From Argopecten irradians (Eukaryota; Mollusca; Bivalvia; Pectinida; Pectinidae), in contig NC_091141.1 of assembly GCF_041381155.1 (NCBI RefSeq), forward strand, positions 22,464,828 through 22,528,827: a stretch of 64,000 bases of DNA. Direction: 5' to 3'. This document shows, piece after piece, positions 22,677 through 34,900 of this stretch. Position 1 is the first letter of the stretch. Each line of letters starts with the position of its first letter. The position numbers and the translations under genes are program-made. Below the pieces are notes generated by a model, which ran no database searches, was not told the DNA's origin, and worked only from the letters and a program-made list of their open reading frames with translations.

Positions 22677-24550
22677 CAGGGGCGGATTTAGGTTTTGAGG
22701 TTAGAGGGGGCGTGGGACAAAGCAAATCAGGCGAGGGGTCTGGGGGCCGCCTAGGCCCCCAGAAGCTCTCGAATAAATGGTGCAAAATCCTGCATTCTGA
22801 GGATTTCATGAACACATTTTCCAGAAAATAATTGAAGCCATTTAAGGATGTTTATTTATGGTTTTCGTGTCAAGTGTCATATTTTTTATTTGAAGTTTTG
22901 ATTTTTTTTTTTTTACTTACAGAATTGCAATATCAAAATCTTAATAAAAAATATTCATATGGACATAAAGCGAAGAAGGGCGGGGGTCTGGGGGCCGCCT
23001 AGGCCCCCAGAAGCCCTCGAATAAATGTACACTTTTTCCAAAAAATAATTGAAGCCATGTAAAAATGTTCGTTTATTATTTTTGATGTCTAATGTCATAT
23101 TTTGAATACAAAGTTACAGAATTGCACTGCCTAAAATCTGAATATCTATTCATAGAGGCACGAAGCAAAGAAAAGGATGGGGGTCTGGGGGCCGCCTAGA
23201 ACGAATATACGTACCCGGCCTACTATGTCTTTAGGCCGGGTACGAATTGGTCCCTATGTATCGTAGTGGAGCACTGCCTCCGAAAATCACTCGGGCACAG
23301 TTTTTCATACTTTTTTGAAGGTTTTGAAGTAATAGGGAACAATTGTAGCTCTAAAGAAGACACCATTTTCAGTATAAAAGTCTTTTGAGCTACAATATTG
23401 CAGCTAGGGGTCGCCTATCGAAGGTTTTTATAGGACTAATGAAAGTGTATGTGAACTTTTTTTAACGATATAAGCTTTTACTTTTATACATTATCTCTCA
23501 GATTAGATAATTCATTTTCCCTAACTTACACAATCTTCATAATTCGTGTATTGGACAATGAAAGAAAAGAAGGCTAGTGGTCTTGTCTATGGCCATACGG
23601 TGCCAGGAACCATTGCTATCATCCTGTTTTCTAATAGGGAGCCTTTTGTCATGTGCATTAATTTTTTAACATCGTTTGCCTAATCTTATAACATTATCAT
23701 TAAGATATGTTTTTATTGAAACAAAAAAGGAAGGCATCTGGCCATGGGGTGCACCTAGACCCTAGAAGCTCTCATTCTCTGTCGCATTCCACTTTTTTCT
23801 TTACAAACATTTTCTTAGGACAAATAAAAGGCTTCTAGAAGCATTCGGCGTCAGTAGTGATCTTGTAACTGGCGTTTTGAAAGTACGCACACATTTGTGA
23901 ATTGATAGTAGGATTTAATACAGGACTTTAATGCTGATTCAAAAATGTGTAATATATCATTTACAACCTGGAAAACGAAGGGCATGACATATAGTCAACC
24001 AACGAAGACTCATGGCCAGCTACAATTCCTTCCACCAACCCCCTCCCCATTTTCTTTTATTGCTAAGGATATCGAGATATAACCTGTCAATATTGAATAT
24101 TAATGACAATAAATTATCTAATATATTGGGATTTTATCGTTTTTTTTTTTTTTTTTTTTTTTTTTGAAAAAGTAAATACTTGAAGGGATTTACATTGTAC
24201 CTTTTAAGCGATGGAGATAAAACCTTAACTTACACGAAAAAAAATATATAATTATTCCATTGCGCCTGGATACAAGTATGTTCATGCATGTATGTACCAC
24301 AAAGTCGAATACATTTAGATTTTAAAATGATAACATCAAACGGTAAAGGTAGGATATGGAGCTTTCTGTCTAATTCCCACTCTATATCTAATTCCTTAAT
24401 TTTTTCCCTTTCTCCCTCTTTTTTTTTCTTTCTTCCTTCTTTTCCTTCCTTCCCCTCTTTCTTTTCCCTTCTTTTTCCTTTTTCTTTTTTTTCTCTCTCC
24501 TATTTTAGGGGGGGCGTACGCCGGGTCCGCCCCCCCCCTTGGATCCGCGC
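22677..24550. mobile_element. Nested hAT-like non-autonomous insertion
   Basis: The left end CAGGGGCGGATTTAGG and the inverted right end (GCGCGGATCCAAGG read from the other strand) are partly complementary. Flanking octamers are ATCTTTCT (22669-22676) and ATGTTTCT (24551-24558), 7 of 8 identical, an hAT-type duplication. The interior repeats a GGGTCTGGGGGCCGCCTAG module at about 22737, 22983 and 23181, has a poly-T tract at 24140-24165 and a long T/C tract at 24410-24500, and has no protein-coding capacity. The right terminus is imperfect, so the exact boundary is moderately certain. Confidence 0.55.
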
Positions 24551-24725
24551 ATGTTTCTCTCTCTCTCTCTCTAAAGTATGTATGTGTGAGTGTTAGCGTG
24601 TGCGACATTTAATTGTATGTCTTTTGTGCAATTGTACATATTGTTTGTTTGATATATGTTGAGGAGAGCATCTAGTAGCCTTCGGGCTGTTTGTAATCCT
24701 CGTAAAATAAATAAAGAATTAAATT

Positions 24726-25290
24726 AAGCTACATCAAAGGCTGCGCCGGCGGATATCAAAGGAAAATCAGCAGTCGCCCAACGTCACGGTCAGTGCACAA
24801 ACACAAAAGCTCCTGCCTTGTACTCCCCCAAAACCCAGTGTGACTTATCCTTCTTATATACGTCCCTTTTAGCAAGCATTTATATGTGAGAAGGATTCGT
24901 GACTGTCTCTTTATATTAACTAAACACCACGCGAGACGCCTATAATGAACCGGGAATAAAAACCATTTTGCTCAACAAATACTTATCTTATCGAGTCAAA
25001 CGAAACACCAATGTAAAGTTTATTAAATTTCACAACGTTTATTACTTGCTTTAAGGACGGAATATTTAGGGGATATGTCTAAATTTTCGTTAAAAAAATA
25101 CGACAGCTCATGAAATGACGGCCCGCTTCAGAAAGTAAGACGGTAACCCTTGCACCCGCAAGCTACATCAAAGGCTGCGCCGGCGGATATCAAAGGATAA
25201 TCAGTCGTCGCCCAACGTCACAGTCAGTGCACAAAAACAAAACCCAGTGTGACTTATCTTTCTCATGTTAGGCCTACGTCCTTGCTTTTA
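24726..25290. repeat. Direct repeat pair of an unclassified element
   Basis: AAGCTACATCAAAGGCTGCG starts copy 1 at 24726 and copy 2 at 25160, 434 bp apart; similarity runs about 130-170 bp to GTGACTTATC. Copy 1 has a 23-bp extra segment. The LINE inserted at the left edge of copy 1. Coding content none. Confidence 0.8.
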
Positions 25291-25717
25291 GGTAGTCTAA
25301 CAACTAAATCTAATGTGCTTCACTCGATATGATGTCGACTTCTCTATTTTTCTAGTGTTTTGGCGATTAATTGTTTAAGCCAATTACATTTTCATTACAA
25401 GACGATTACATACTCCGTTCATGTGATTAAACAAAATCCGTGGTTCTATTTACCCGGGTGCTATGTCACGTGATATTTGTTTATTTTAATTTTTGGAAGC
25501 GTTCCAAAATGTACATTTTGTTACATGCTTTTTGATTGGCTGGCTATCTAGCATTCATGTTATAGCGAAAGATTCGTAAATCTATAAACAATTTTTTGAA
25601 TACATAAAACGTGATTTCCAAGTTAAAATAACTAATTAACATAGATTGGTGGTTTTATTGTCTTATTCATTTGAGTCTCAAATCCCTTAGGAACATTTTT
25701 CTTTTCAGCCGATTCTG

Positions 25718-25770
25718 AACAGCCAATCGCAGTCCGCCTTCTAGAGACTTCGGGAAAAAACCGCGAAAGA
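25718..25770 (+). promoter_or_regulatory. Likely PKMYT1 promoter: CCAAT box and E2F-like site
   Basis: AGCCAATCG (CCAAT at 25723-25727) lies about 35 bp upstream of CCGCGAAA (25761-25768), whose complement TTTCGCGG resembles an E2F site. No TATA box is visible. CCAAT plus E2F is typical of cell-cycle gene promoters and fits PKMYT1 starting at 25918. Inference only. Confidence 0.45.
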
Positions 25771-25917
25771 GCGGCCAGCGGTTGTTATTGTAAAAATACG
25801 GAGAGGAAGAGTGCACGATATTTGAAGACAGTGGGATTTCTTATTGACAAAATCAGAGCAGATATGGTCCAGTCACTGGATTGTGGTTAAGTTTTCATCA
25901 AATGTCAAACATTGAAG

Positions 25918-28900
25918 ATGGAGGTTTTCCCTAGTCCGAGACCTACACCTAAATTTTTTCCTGAACCTCAGACATTTTCTACTAAAAAGGTGATTACTCA
26001 GCATGTCATTTCAGTGTACACGATGTCTGTTACACTTACAGTGCGTCGCGAGTGTGAAACATGCTGATAGCCACATTAATTTGAGGCTTTTCTTAATTAA
26101 CTTACATTTTTGTTGACCTTTATTTCTAATTGTTAACACAACCTGTAAAGTCAAATTGAAAACAATTTTAATACATACCATATTGATATTCATCTCTCTT
26201 GTACAATATTTACTGTAATACCAATATATTATGCTCAGTATGAAGTAGAAATCGTTCAGTTTCTTGAAATTACCAACTTTATGCAGGACTTGACACTATT
26301 GTAACGACTTGTTTTGCTGCGACCGCAGTCATTAGCGTAGAGTAAGAATGATACAATTAATTTGTTTTGCTCTGGGTTCGACTGCTGCGTTAGCTTGCAG
26401 ATTCCTATGTCTTGCTACAATATTCAATGGTACTAGTGAGTATGGACAATGGACGACATCAAATTCATTTAACAGTTTATTAATATTTAACATGTGTAAA
26501 GGCGACAACAAGAAAATACCCGCGTGGCTCAGTGGGAAGTACTGTGCAATGGACAGTTTTGCTGCTAATATTCTCACGTTTTCGCTATCAGAATTAACTC
26601 CTACCCATCAATGAAAGACCGAGCACGTGGCGCTACACACCGGGCCGATTATCGATAGTTTAACCTCCAATTTCACAAACACCGTTCTCCAGCAAAGATT
26701 CTCAAAATATCTCCTTAACGGTTAACCCCGAAACTCAACACAGGAGGCTCCCACTCTTTTCCAGCCTACCAACGGCTCTCAACACAAGAGTGAAGACTTT
26801 TAAATACTATCGAAACCCGTCTAAAAGCGAGACATGCCAAGTCCGACATTGCACAATTTCACAAGTATTTCAAACTCAAAAATATAGCAAAAATATCGAC
26901 TGACAGCGAAAAATACACACACAGTAATGTTAATGCATTTCCATACTATACGATAACCGCAAGTTAGGGAAAGGATGGGCGACAAATATATAAAAATTAC
27001 ATAGGATTCAAAAACACAACCCTCACCTCTCAAGGCCCGGTAGAAAACTGAAAGCCTCGGCGCAGTCCCGAGATCTCGTGCCCAGCAAATTCCTGCCGAA
27101 GTCCCAGTTAATATAAATTCCGGAAAATATAGCAACAAAGTGCACCGCAGCTTCGTTACACTATGATATCTTGTGATGTTATATACAGCAAGGATGTAAA
27201 CTTATAGATCCTTATATATACAGACATTGTGTAATAAGCCTACATAAATAAAAAAGAAATGAATACTTTTTTGTGTTGTAGTCAAGAGGTACCCCTCGGG
27301 ACTCGCTGCCTCCCAAACCACCGGTGAAGAGTGCTCCTCCTATCAGTCGGATATTTCCTCACAGACCTATCCAGAGAGCTCAAATAGTATCATTCCGAGA
27401 CGATCAGGATGTCAATGGATGTATCCTTGTCTAGTACTTATATACTGTACTTACAACATGGGTCAAAAGACTTTGACTCTATTTCTTAAATAGTGACTAT
27501 GTATTATATATATATATAGTACAGCAACTGCATGAATATATTTTTTGATGTATATGTCCATGGCCAGCTGAAATCTGAATTTTATTAGAAGTTGGTATCA
27601 TGAAGCATCTATATTAAATTTATAACAAGCAGGGATTTCATTATTTTCCGGGGAAAGCGGTACAATTGCAATTTCAGGGGGTACCATACTTTTCTATACT
27701 TTCTGTATGCTATCTAAATCTAATGCAAATCAGACTGTACCACAGCCAGATTTAATAGACAAAAGGTATTGGGTATCGCTTGATATTGAACCCCCTGAAC
27801 GAGAGAGGTGAAAATGTATATGTAGTAGAGAGAACAATTCAAACCCTGAAATCCCAAATGCTTATACAGAAGCACACCTTTGATTGAGTTCACTGATTGC
27901 CAATGATCGGCCAAAATTTGGGAGTCTGCATTTAATCATTAATGTATGGTAAATGAATTATTTAGATATTTCCTTAACCATGGACAGTATTTTTGGGAGC
28001 CAATACATCCAACAGTAAAAAGCTGTACTTTGAAACAGGATTCCAGGTCATATCAAAGCTTGGAGCTGGCTCGTTTGGAGAGGTAGGAAATCGGAATAAT
28101 GTTTGACGAATAATACTTTCAATTATGACTAATGCCATACAACTCTGGAGCAAAGCATGTCTCTCCTGTTTTAAAATGACTAGTTCAGTAGCTTTGTCCA
28201 AAGCTAGACAAATTTAGTTGAATTCAATTGATAGGATGAAAAAGACATTCTTACTAACATGTTTCTCCTGTTTCAAAATGACAAGCTATAGCTGTTTCCA
28301 AAGCTAGACAAATTTAGTTGAATTCAATTGATAGGATGATAAAGACATTCTTACATTTCAGATATATTTTAAGCTTAAAATCATGAATTTGTTCTTAAAT
28401 ATAGGTATTTAAAGTGCGAAGTAAGGAAGATGGGAAATATTATGCTGTGAAAAAATCACAGGAGAAATTTCGAGGAGAGATGGACAGAAAGAGAAAGCTA
28501 GAAGAGGTTGCGAAGCATGAATCTCTACCATCTCACCCCAACTGTGTAACATTCTTTCGTGCGTGGGAGGAACGCCAGCATCTGTATATACAAGAGGAGC
28601 TTTGTCAAACAAAGTAGGAATTAACTGTCCTGCTGCAGAGGTTTCTGGGGAGGGGGGAGAATGGGCAATGCTTTTTTCACTATAAATACAATTCTCATGG
28701 CATCCAGTTGTCTCGACTTTTAGCAGTAACAGGAGTTGGAGTGTCCAATCACAATTTCTCAAAAATCTGAAGTCAAAACATATGACAAATAGACACATGT
28801 TTCAAACTCAAAAGTCAAATCTGATTTTTGGGAGTCAAAAAAATACTCTCGAAAAAAATATTCTGTGAGGATGCCCTGAGTTCTCCCACAATATTTCTGG

Positions 28901-31900
28901 CCTTGAACTTTAGATAGTGTTGTTGACTAGGGTTATTTCCGCTAATTTTGCTTTGCCTAATTTACCATAAGAACCACCAATAATTTTAGTTGTTTTTTTC
29001 CCCCAGTTTTGCTAAAAACCAGATTAGGTATCCGGAAACCTGCTCCCTGTACAAAATACCTTGTGATTAAATGCCATATGATCTTGAATTTATATTAAAG
29101 TTAATCCTGATTATTATACACTTTCATGAATAGGATTCTGACACATCTGTTTCGGTGATTTGGTATTAAGTGTTTCGTCCATTTTCTTGTAGTTTGTTAC
29201 AATATGCTGAGAGTCGTGAGCTACCTGAAAAGATGATCTGGAAATACCTTGTCGATTTATTGATGGTAAGATTAAAATGACAAATTATTGTTTCATACCA
29301 AGCAGAAGCTATTTCTTGCAACAATGTCAACTTTTCACTGAACAAGATGTTTCTTTTGTGCAAAGCAAGGCATTGGTGCAAAAATTCATCTGATACATTT
29401 TCACTTCCTACTTTTAGTCTGAGTGTATTTAAATTATATTTTAAAAGAGTTTAGTTTGCATCTTTTAGAAATATCTTAATAAAACTGAGAATTGTTTGTA
29501 CCTTCAGTTGTAATCAATGGTTTCTTTGTTGACAGGCATTAAAACATTTACATGATCACAATCACATCCATATGGACATCAAACCAGACAACATCTTCAT
29601 CTCGCACGACAAAGTATGCAAGCTGGGAGACTTTGGGCTAGTCATTGATCTATCAAAGGTAAAGACCATTTGTTTAATTTCAAAATAGATTTATATTTGA
29701 GTTTTTGCTGTCACCTCAAGTTGTGGCATTCTGACCCTATTTCCTCCTCCATGTTTATTTCAGAGGGCATTGTCAAAGTTGCTACTGTATAGCAATGTTT
29801 CATGGTTTCCTCTACAGAACATATTTGCCAAGGTCCACTTATATTCAACCCAATAAGCAGGGGTTTCAATATCAGGCGGTACCTGGTACTTTTTGCCGGT
29901 TGAACCTAGCTGTGGTACCGCCTGATTTGAGCTAAATTACATTAGATAGCATACAGATGGTATAGAAAAGTACCCCTGAAATTGCAATTGTACCGCCTCT
30001 CCTGAAAGATAATGAAACCCCTGAATAAGCGATTAAAAAATTGAAAAAATGCTTAATGAGACAAAATTATTGCAAACCTATGCAATTTAATAGTAATGGT
30101 AATTGAAATTGAGGTCTCAAAAGTGGGAGGGGCGCTTCTTTGGTCGAATACGGTATTGTTAATTTTGAGGTGTGTCATTTAACTTCTGAATTTTTTCCTG
30201 GTGTTTTGAATTCACAGATTTCAGTGGAAACATAAAATAGACTATTCGCAAAATTTACCTGCTTTACTTATGTTTAATTATCGAAGTTCTCACTGCAGTA
30301 CATGATGGGTTTCAAAGTGGCATGACCTGTATGTATTTATAGATACTAATTGTTGTTCTACCGAAGCTGTTATTTATAATAGATATGACTATTTACAGGG
30401 AGGAGACTTTTCTGAGTCACAGGAAGGCGATCCCAAGTATCTGGCCCCAGAACTTATGGATGGAAAATTCTCAAAGGCAGCAGATATATTCAGGTATGTG
30501 TATACCATTATATATGCGTGTCTGAAATTTAAGTTAGAAACATTTAATGAAGATTGAAAAAACAATTAGAAACATTTTCTGAAGATTGAAAAAAACAATG
30601 CTGGTTTATGGAAGGATATTATCTACATTTAGGTGACTGGTACAATGTACCATTATGGACTGTTCCCTGAATCTGACTTAATAAGCAGCAAAGGTGCTTA
30701 ATGAGACAAATATGTAGACGTTTTACACAAAGGTGTAAAAAGTATACATATTGTCTTCAAAATAAAAGATGTCAATCACTGCACTGCTGAAGTATACGGA
30801 TTATTTAAGTTGAATGTATGATCTGTAGCCATTTAATCATAGTATTATACAAGTGACAATTTTTTTTTAATTATTCAAAAAATCTTCGAAACCTTCTATT
30901 TTTTTCATTTTGTTTTGGTTCATTGTTCATAAAAAATGCATGGAGTAGTTAAACTATATTGGTATGTAATACAGTATAAAAATTTGACTTACTTTTATCA
31001 ACAGCCTTGGTATGACGGTGCTAGAGTTAGCCAGTGACCTTGACCTTCCTAGAGGAGGTGATGGCTGGCACCTACTAAGGACAGGACATCTTCCAGAAGA
31101 ATTTCTTAGGGGTAAGGATAACCAAATATCAAAGGCTTTAGAATAGAATTATATGTTATACAAGAAGTCATTTTAAAAAGATATTAAGTTCTCTATTAAC
31201 CTTGATATTTTAAATTATATGCAAACTCTGTAGGGAAAATCTTATAGTTATTTTATATTTGTTCAATTATGAGGACCAATACATTGGTGATGCATATGTG
31301 ATCATGAATAGTAAATATCATATGATGGTTTAGTTTATCAAAGTGTGAATTTAGTAGAATGTAAACAGTTTACTTTCACTTTGTACATTTTGCCACCACA
31401 GACAAGTCTTTTGACCTGAAGTATGTAATACAACAAATGTTGGACCCTGAGCCTACCAGTCGCCCAACTGTAGACCAAGTTCTTGCCTTTCCTTATGTCA
31501 GAAAGGTAAGCAATTTGTGATTGAAACATGTAAATTAATAATCAATCTACAGTTTGATTTTAATTTGTTCTTTTTAATTTAATGATGTTGGTGAAATGAA
31601 ATAAGTCCCAGTTTCCAGTAGGGCTGAAACGATTAGTAATTTTTGTACTCGATTATTCGGTCACATGTAATCGATTACTAATCGATTAATCGTTTGAATT
31701 GAAGGCAACTATATTGTTTCACTACTGACTACTGAAAACGTCCGCCATGTTTTGTTATCAACTAATAATAACACCTACTGTATAATATGACAGAGGACAT
31801 GCCTTATATAATATAAGCCTACCAACAAATAAGAATATATTTATTGACAAAACAAACGTATTTTATCCCAAATAAGCTCTGAATTCCGTTCCTGTATTGT

Positions 31901-34900
31901 CTTCCGTAACATCGTTTAAATCAAGTCTGCTAACCCGCTGTTTTGACGTGACCTTCACACGTACGACTAATCAACCAAATCTGGATCGCCACGGAGCGAC
32001 ATGACCAAATTTTCGTCAATGAACTTTTTTTATTTCCGTGATCAAAAAAATAAAATAAATCAACAACTCTTATATTCAATTAGAATATGAACAAAAACAT
32101 TCTTTTTATATGATAAACACATGCAATAGCAAAATGTAAATGTTCAAGATTACTGCTCCTTCCGCTCTCGAGCGTCCCGGCGGCGATTAGGCCTCCGTGA
32201 CATAACAACATGGAGTCGATCGCTAGTGAAAATTGGCGAACAGCGTGTTGCAAGCTTTCTCATGACATCCACTTTTTCATTGATTAATGACTTTAACTTC
32301 CACAGAGACGTAATTTAACAAGTATTTATCACATCATATATGCTTTGTTGAGTTCAAAACATGTACATAAAGAGATGAAACTCCAGTCGGAATGGCTTAC
32401 TCAGAAATCCATGATCTGTCAACGTGTTAAGTCAGCTTACAATGCACTGGCTATGCATGTTACGATTAACGATTAATAAAATCTTTAATCGATTATCAGC
32501 AATTAGCTTCATTAATCTAATCGCCTCCGATTATTCGACTAATCGTTTCAGCCCTAGTTTCCAGGGAATTTGACTTCCTCCAATAACTGTTCAGGTTCAA
32601 GGTTTTCGGGTCCCAGTTTCAAAAACATCCCTTAGGTTTGTGAAACTGTGCCATGGACTGTCAGTGTTGTTTGTGTAGGTTAATCTGTAACTTATAATAG
32701 CGACATCATTTGTCTACAAAATCTTGCACATGTATACTATTAAAGTATAAATAATAATGTGGGATTCAGATATCTGGACAAGGTCAATTTGCAGAGTTAA
32801 AAGATGACTTCTGAGTCATTTGATAAATCAAGTTAATAGTTTGGGAGAGGCTTGTAGAGTTCGAGTAGGATGCATGTTTATAATAGATTATATTAAATAT
32901 ACTTAAATTTCTGTTTGCAGATTTGGAAAAGACGGCAGCGTGAATACATGATGAACAGTGCAGTAAGTCAAAATAGGAAATTCTTTGTTATCGCCCATAT
33001 TGCACAAACCACTTTTACTAAAATTAAAAAGTTTATAAAGTTTTGTGAATCATAATGTATGTGCTGCAGTAGTGGATATTTACAGTACAGTAACTGATCT
33101 CTGGACATGTAAAACCGAGGCCAAAAGTTTGCCATTCTGATAATCCAAATATATGAAAAGATTTTCTTTTGTATACCAGTGAGTTTAGATATTGTACAGA
33201 TGAAGTTATCCTTGATTAGAGTTTAAGTACCGTTAGTTCTTGTACAAAATATACATGGGTCAGTTCTCCTTTTAAAACAAGCTCTTGATTATTTCTTCAT
33301 TTGGAAGAAGCCCCAAATGTGTTTCTTCATGAAATATACCATTATTATTGCTGTACATAAATTAAGTACCCAGTATTTTCCATTGCAGGTGAACACTGTA
33401 CAGTCGATGTTCCAGAGTTTGTTCCAAGCCTTTCTCTTCCTAACAACTCTGCTTACCTGGCCCTACCACTACTTCAGACCGGCCCTCCTCAGTGAGAACT
33501 CAGGACGCAGCAGTGTGCTAAGTAGTAATAGTACTGGTCTGGGACTCGACCACAGTCTCTCAGATGGTTAGTGTACACTATGTTTAATCTCTGCTGGCAT
33601 GCATAAAGTGTGTTGTCACTTTGTCAGAGTTTTGAGAAGTTTTCAAGTATGTGTCGCTGTTGGTGGCTAGCCATGATAATTTCAGACTGGAAAATGTGAA
33701 ATTAAGTTGCTGTAGAAGTCAATTTGTTAACAGCATACAATGTCCTTAATGCATATGCCATACTTTCAAGAATCTAAAGGCTTTCTGTTCTGTTTTTGCA
33801 TATTACAGAATTATCTGTCTTTGTGGGTAGATAATGATTGTGACGTCATGTTTGCGACCATAAAGTCATACTTTTCAGAGAAAACCAAGTTTCAGTCACA
33901 AAATAATGACATCACAATGGATAACTACCCACAAGGGGGGTAACTCTGTAACCAAAGACAGTATTAGGACTGCAGCACTTTCCTTTTATCTTTGCAGACG
34001 ATTGTTTTGAGGATGAGTTCAGTATCCATAACAACTCTATGGGGATTCCATTAGACAGCTCATCATCAAGTGAAAGTTTCCTTTCAGAGTTTGCGGTCCC
34101 AAGGTATGTTAATTATATTATGTCCCTCAATATTCAATGTTATATAAACTAACTTTGTTTTACATTGATAGCAAAACAAGTTACATAACTTATGCAAATC
34201 ACTATCACTGGTCAAAGAAATTCTGTGAGGTTTTTAATGTTGCGAATTTGGATGGATCTGCAAATTTCGCAAAATTTAAACCCCTGTTAATATTAGCAAA
34301 TCTACATTCTGACATCCTAAAGTTCATTGTTATGGTTGGTATGGCTCTTGGTTAACTTCACAAAATTCAGTATTTTTGGGAGATAGTTTGTCGTTATATT
34401 GTTACTATTGGGTTGATTTAATATAAGTTTAAAGGTCATATGAATACAGTAATTTCTTATCATCATAACTTCGGAATCATTAAAGGTATGGGAAACTAGA
34501 GAGGATATTTCTTTTGGCTAGCAAGTGTAGATAACTAATTCAACCCAATAAGCACTTCTCTACATTCTAAACCTTTTCTTTAGATGACTAGCTAAAATTG
34601 AAATCTATAAAAGCTGTGTTTTTTGTGTTGATAGAGACCTGCCATTGAGAAAAGCCTATACATCCCCTGTGATGCGACATCGACCAAAAGACTTTATCAG
34701 CTCGCCCATGAGTTCATCACCTGTCATGTCTAATCGTATTACAAACAGGTTAGCCTTCTAAGTCCTCCTTAAAATGCTGCCGAAGATGCAAGTGCAATTT
34801 AAGATTTGTGAAAGAATTCCAAAATAAGAACGATAAAAAAGAGCTATACCGAACGCGCTTTCAACAAATTCATGGTTATAACATGGTAATTATTCTGTGA

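Larger units (their letters stand above)
20917..24725 (+). mobile_element. 5'-truncated LINE with 12-bp target duplication and nested insertion
   Basis: The left border is AAGCTACATCAA (20905-20916) and the same 12-mer follows the right border (24726-24737). The element begins inside the reverse transcriptase domain, as expected from incomplete target-primed reverse transcription. It ends with a 3' tail containing CTTCGGGCTG, CGTAAAATAAATAAAG and no long poly(A). Between the ORF and this tail lies an inserted element (22677-24550). Confidence 0.8.

Noticed and set aside
22420..22815. Minus-strand frame of 131 residues
   Set aside because: Antisense of the LINE 3' end plus poly-C/CT microsatellites; no homology.
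24288..24608. Open frames on both strands (plus 24288-24596, minus 24396-24608)
   Set aside because: They translate a T/C-rich tract and microsatellite (Phe/Ser/Pro or Lys/Arg/Gly runs) within a transposon.
26524..26600. tRNA A-box-like word (TGGCTCAGTGG) in PKMYT1 intron 1
   Set aside because: No B-box or cloverleaf could be formed; not called as tRNA or SINE.
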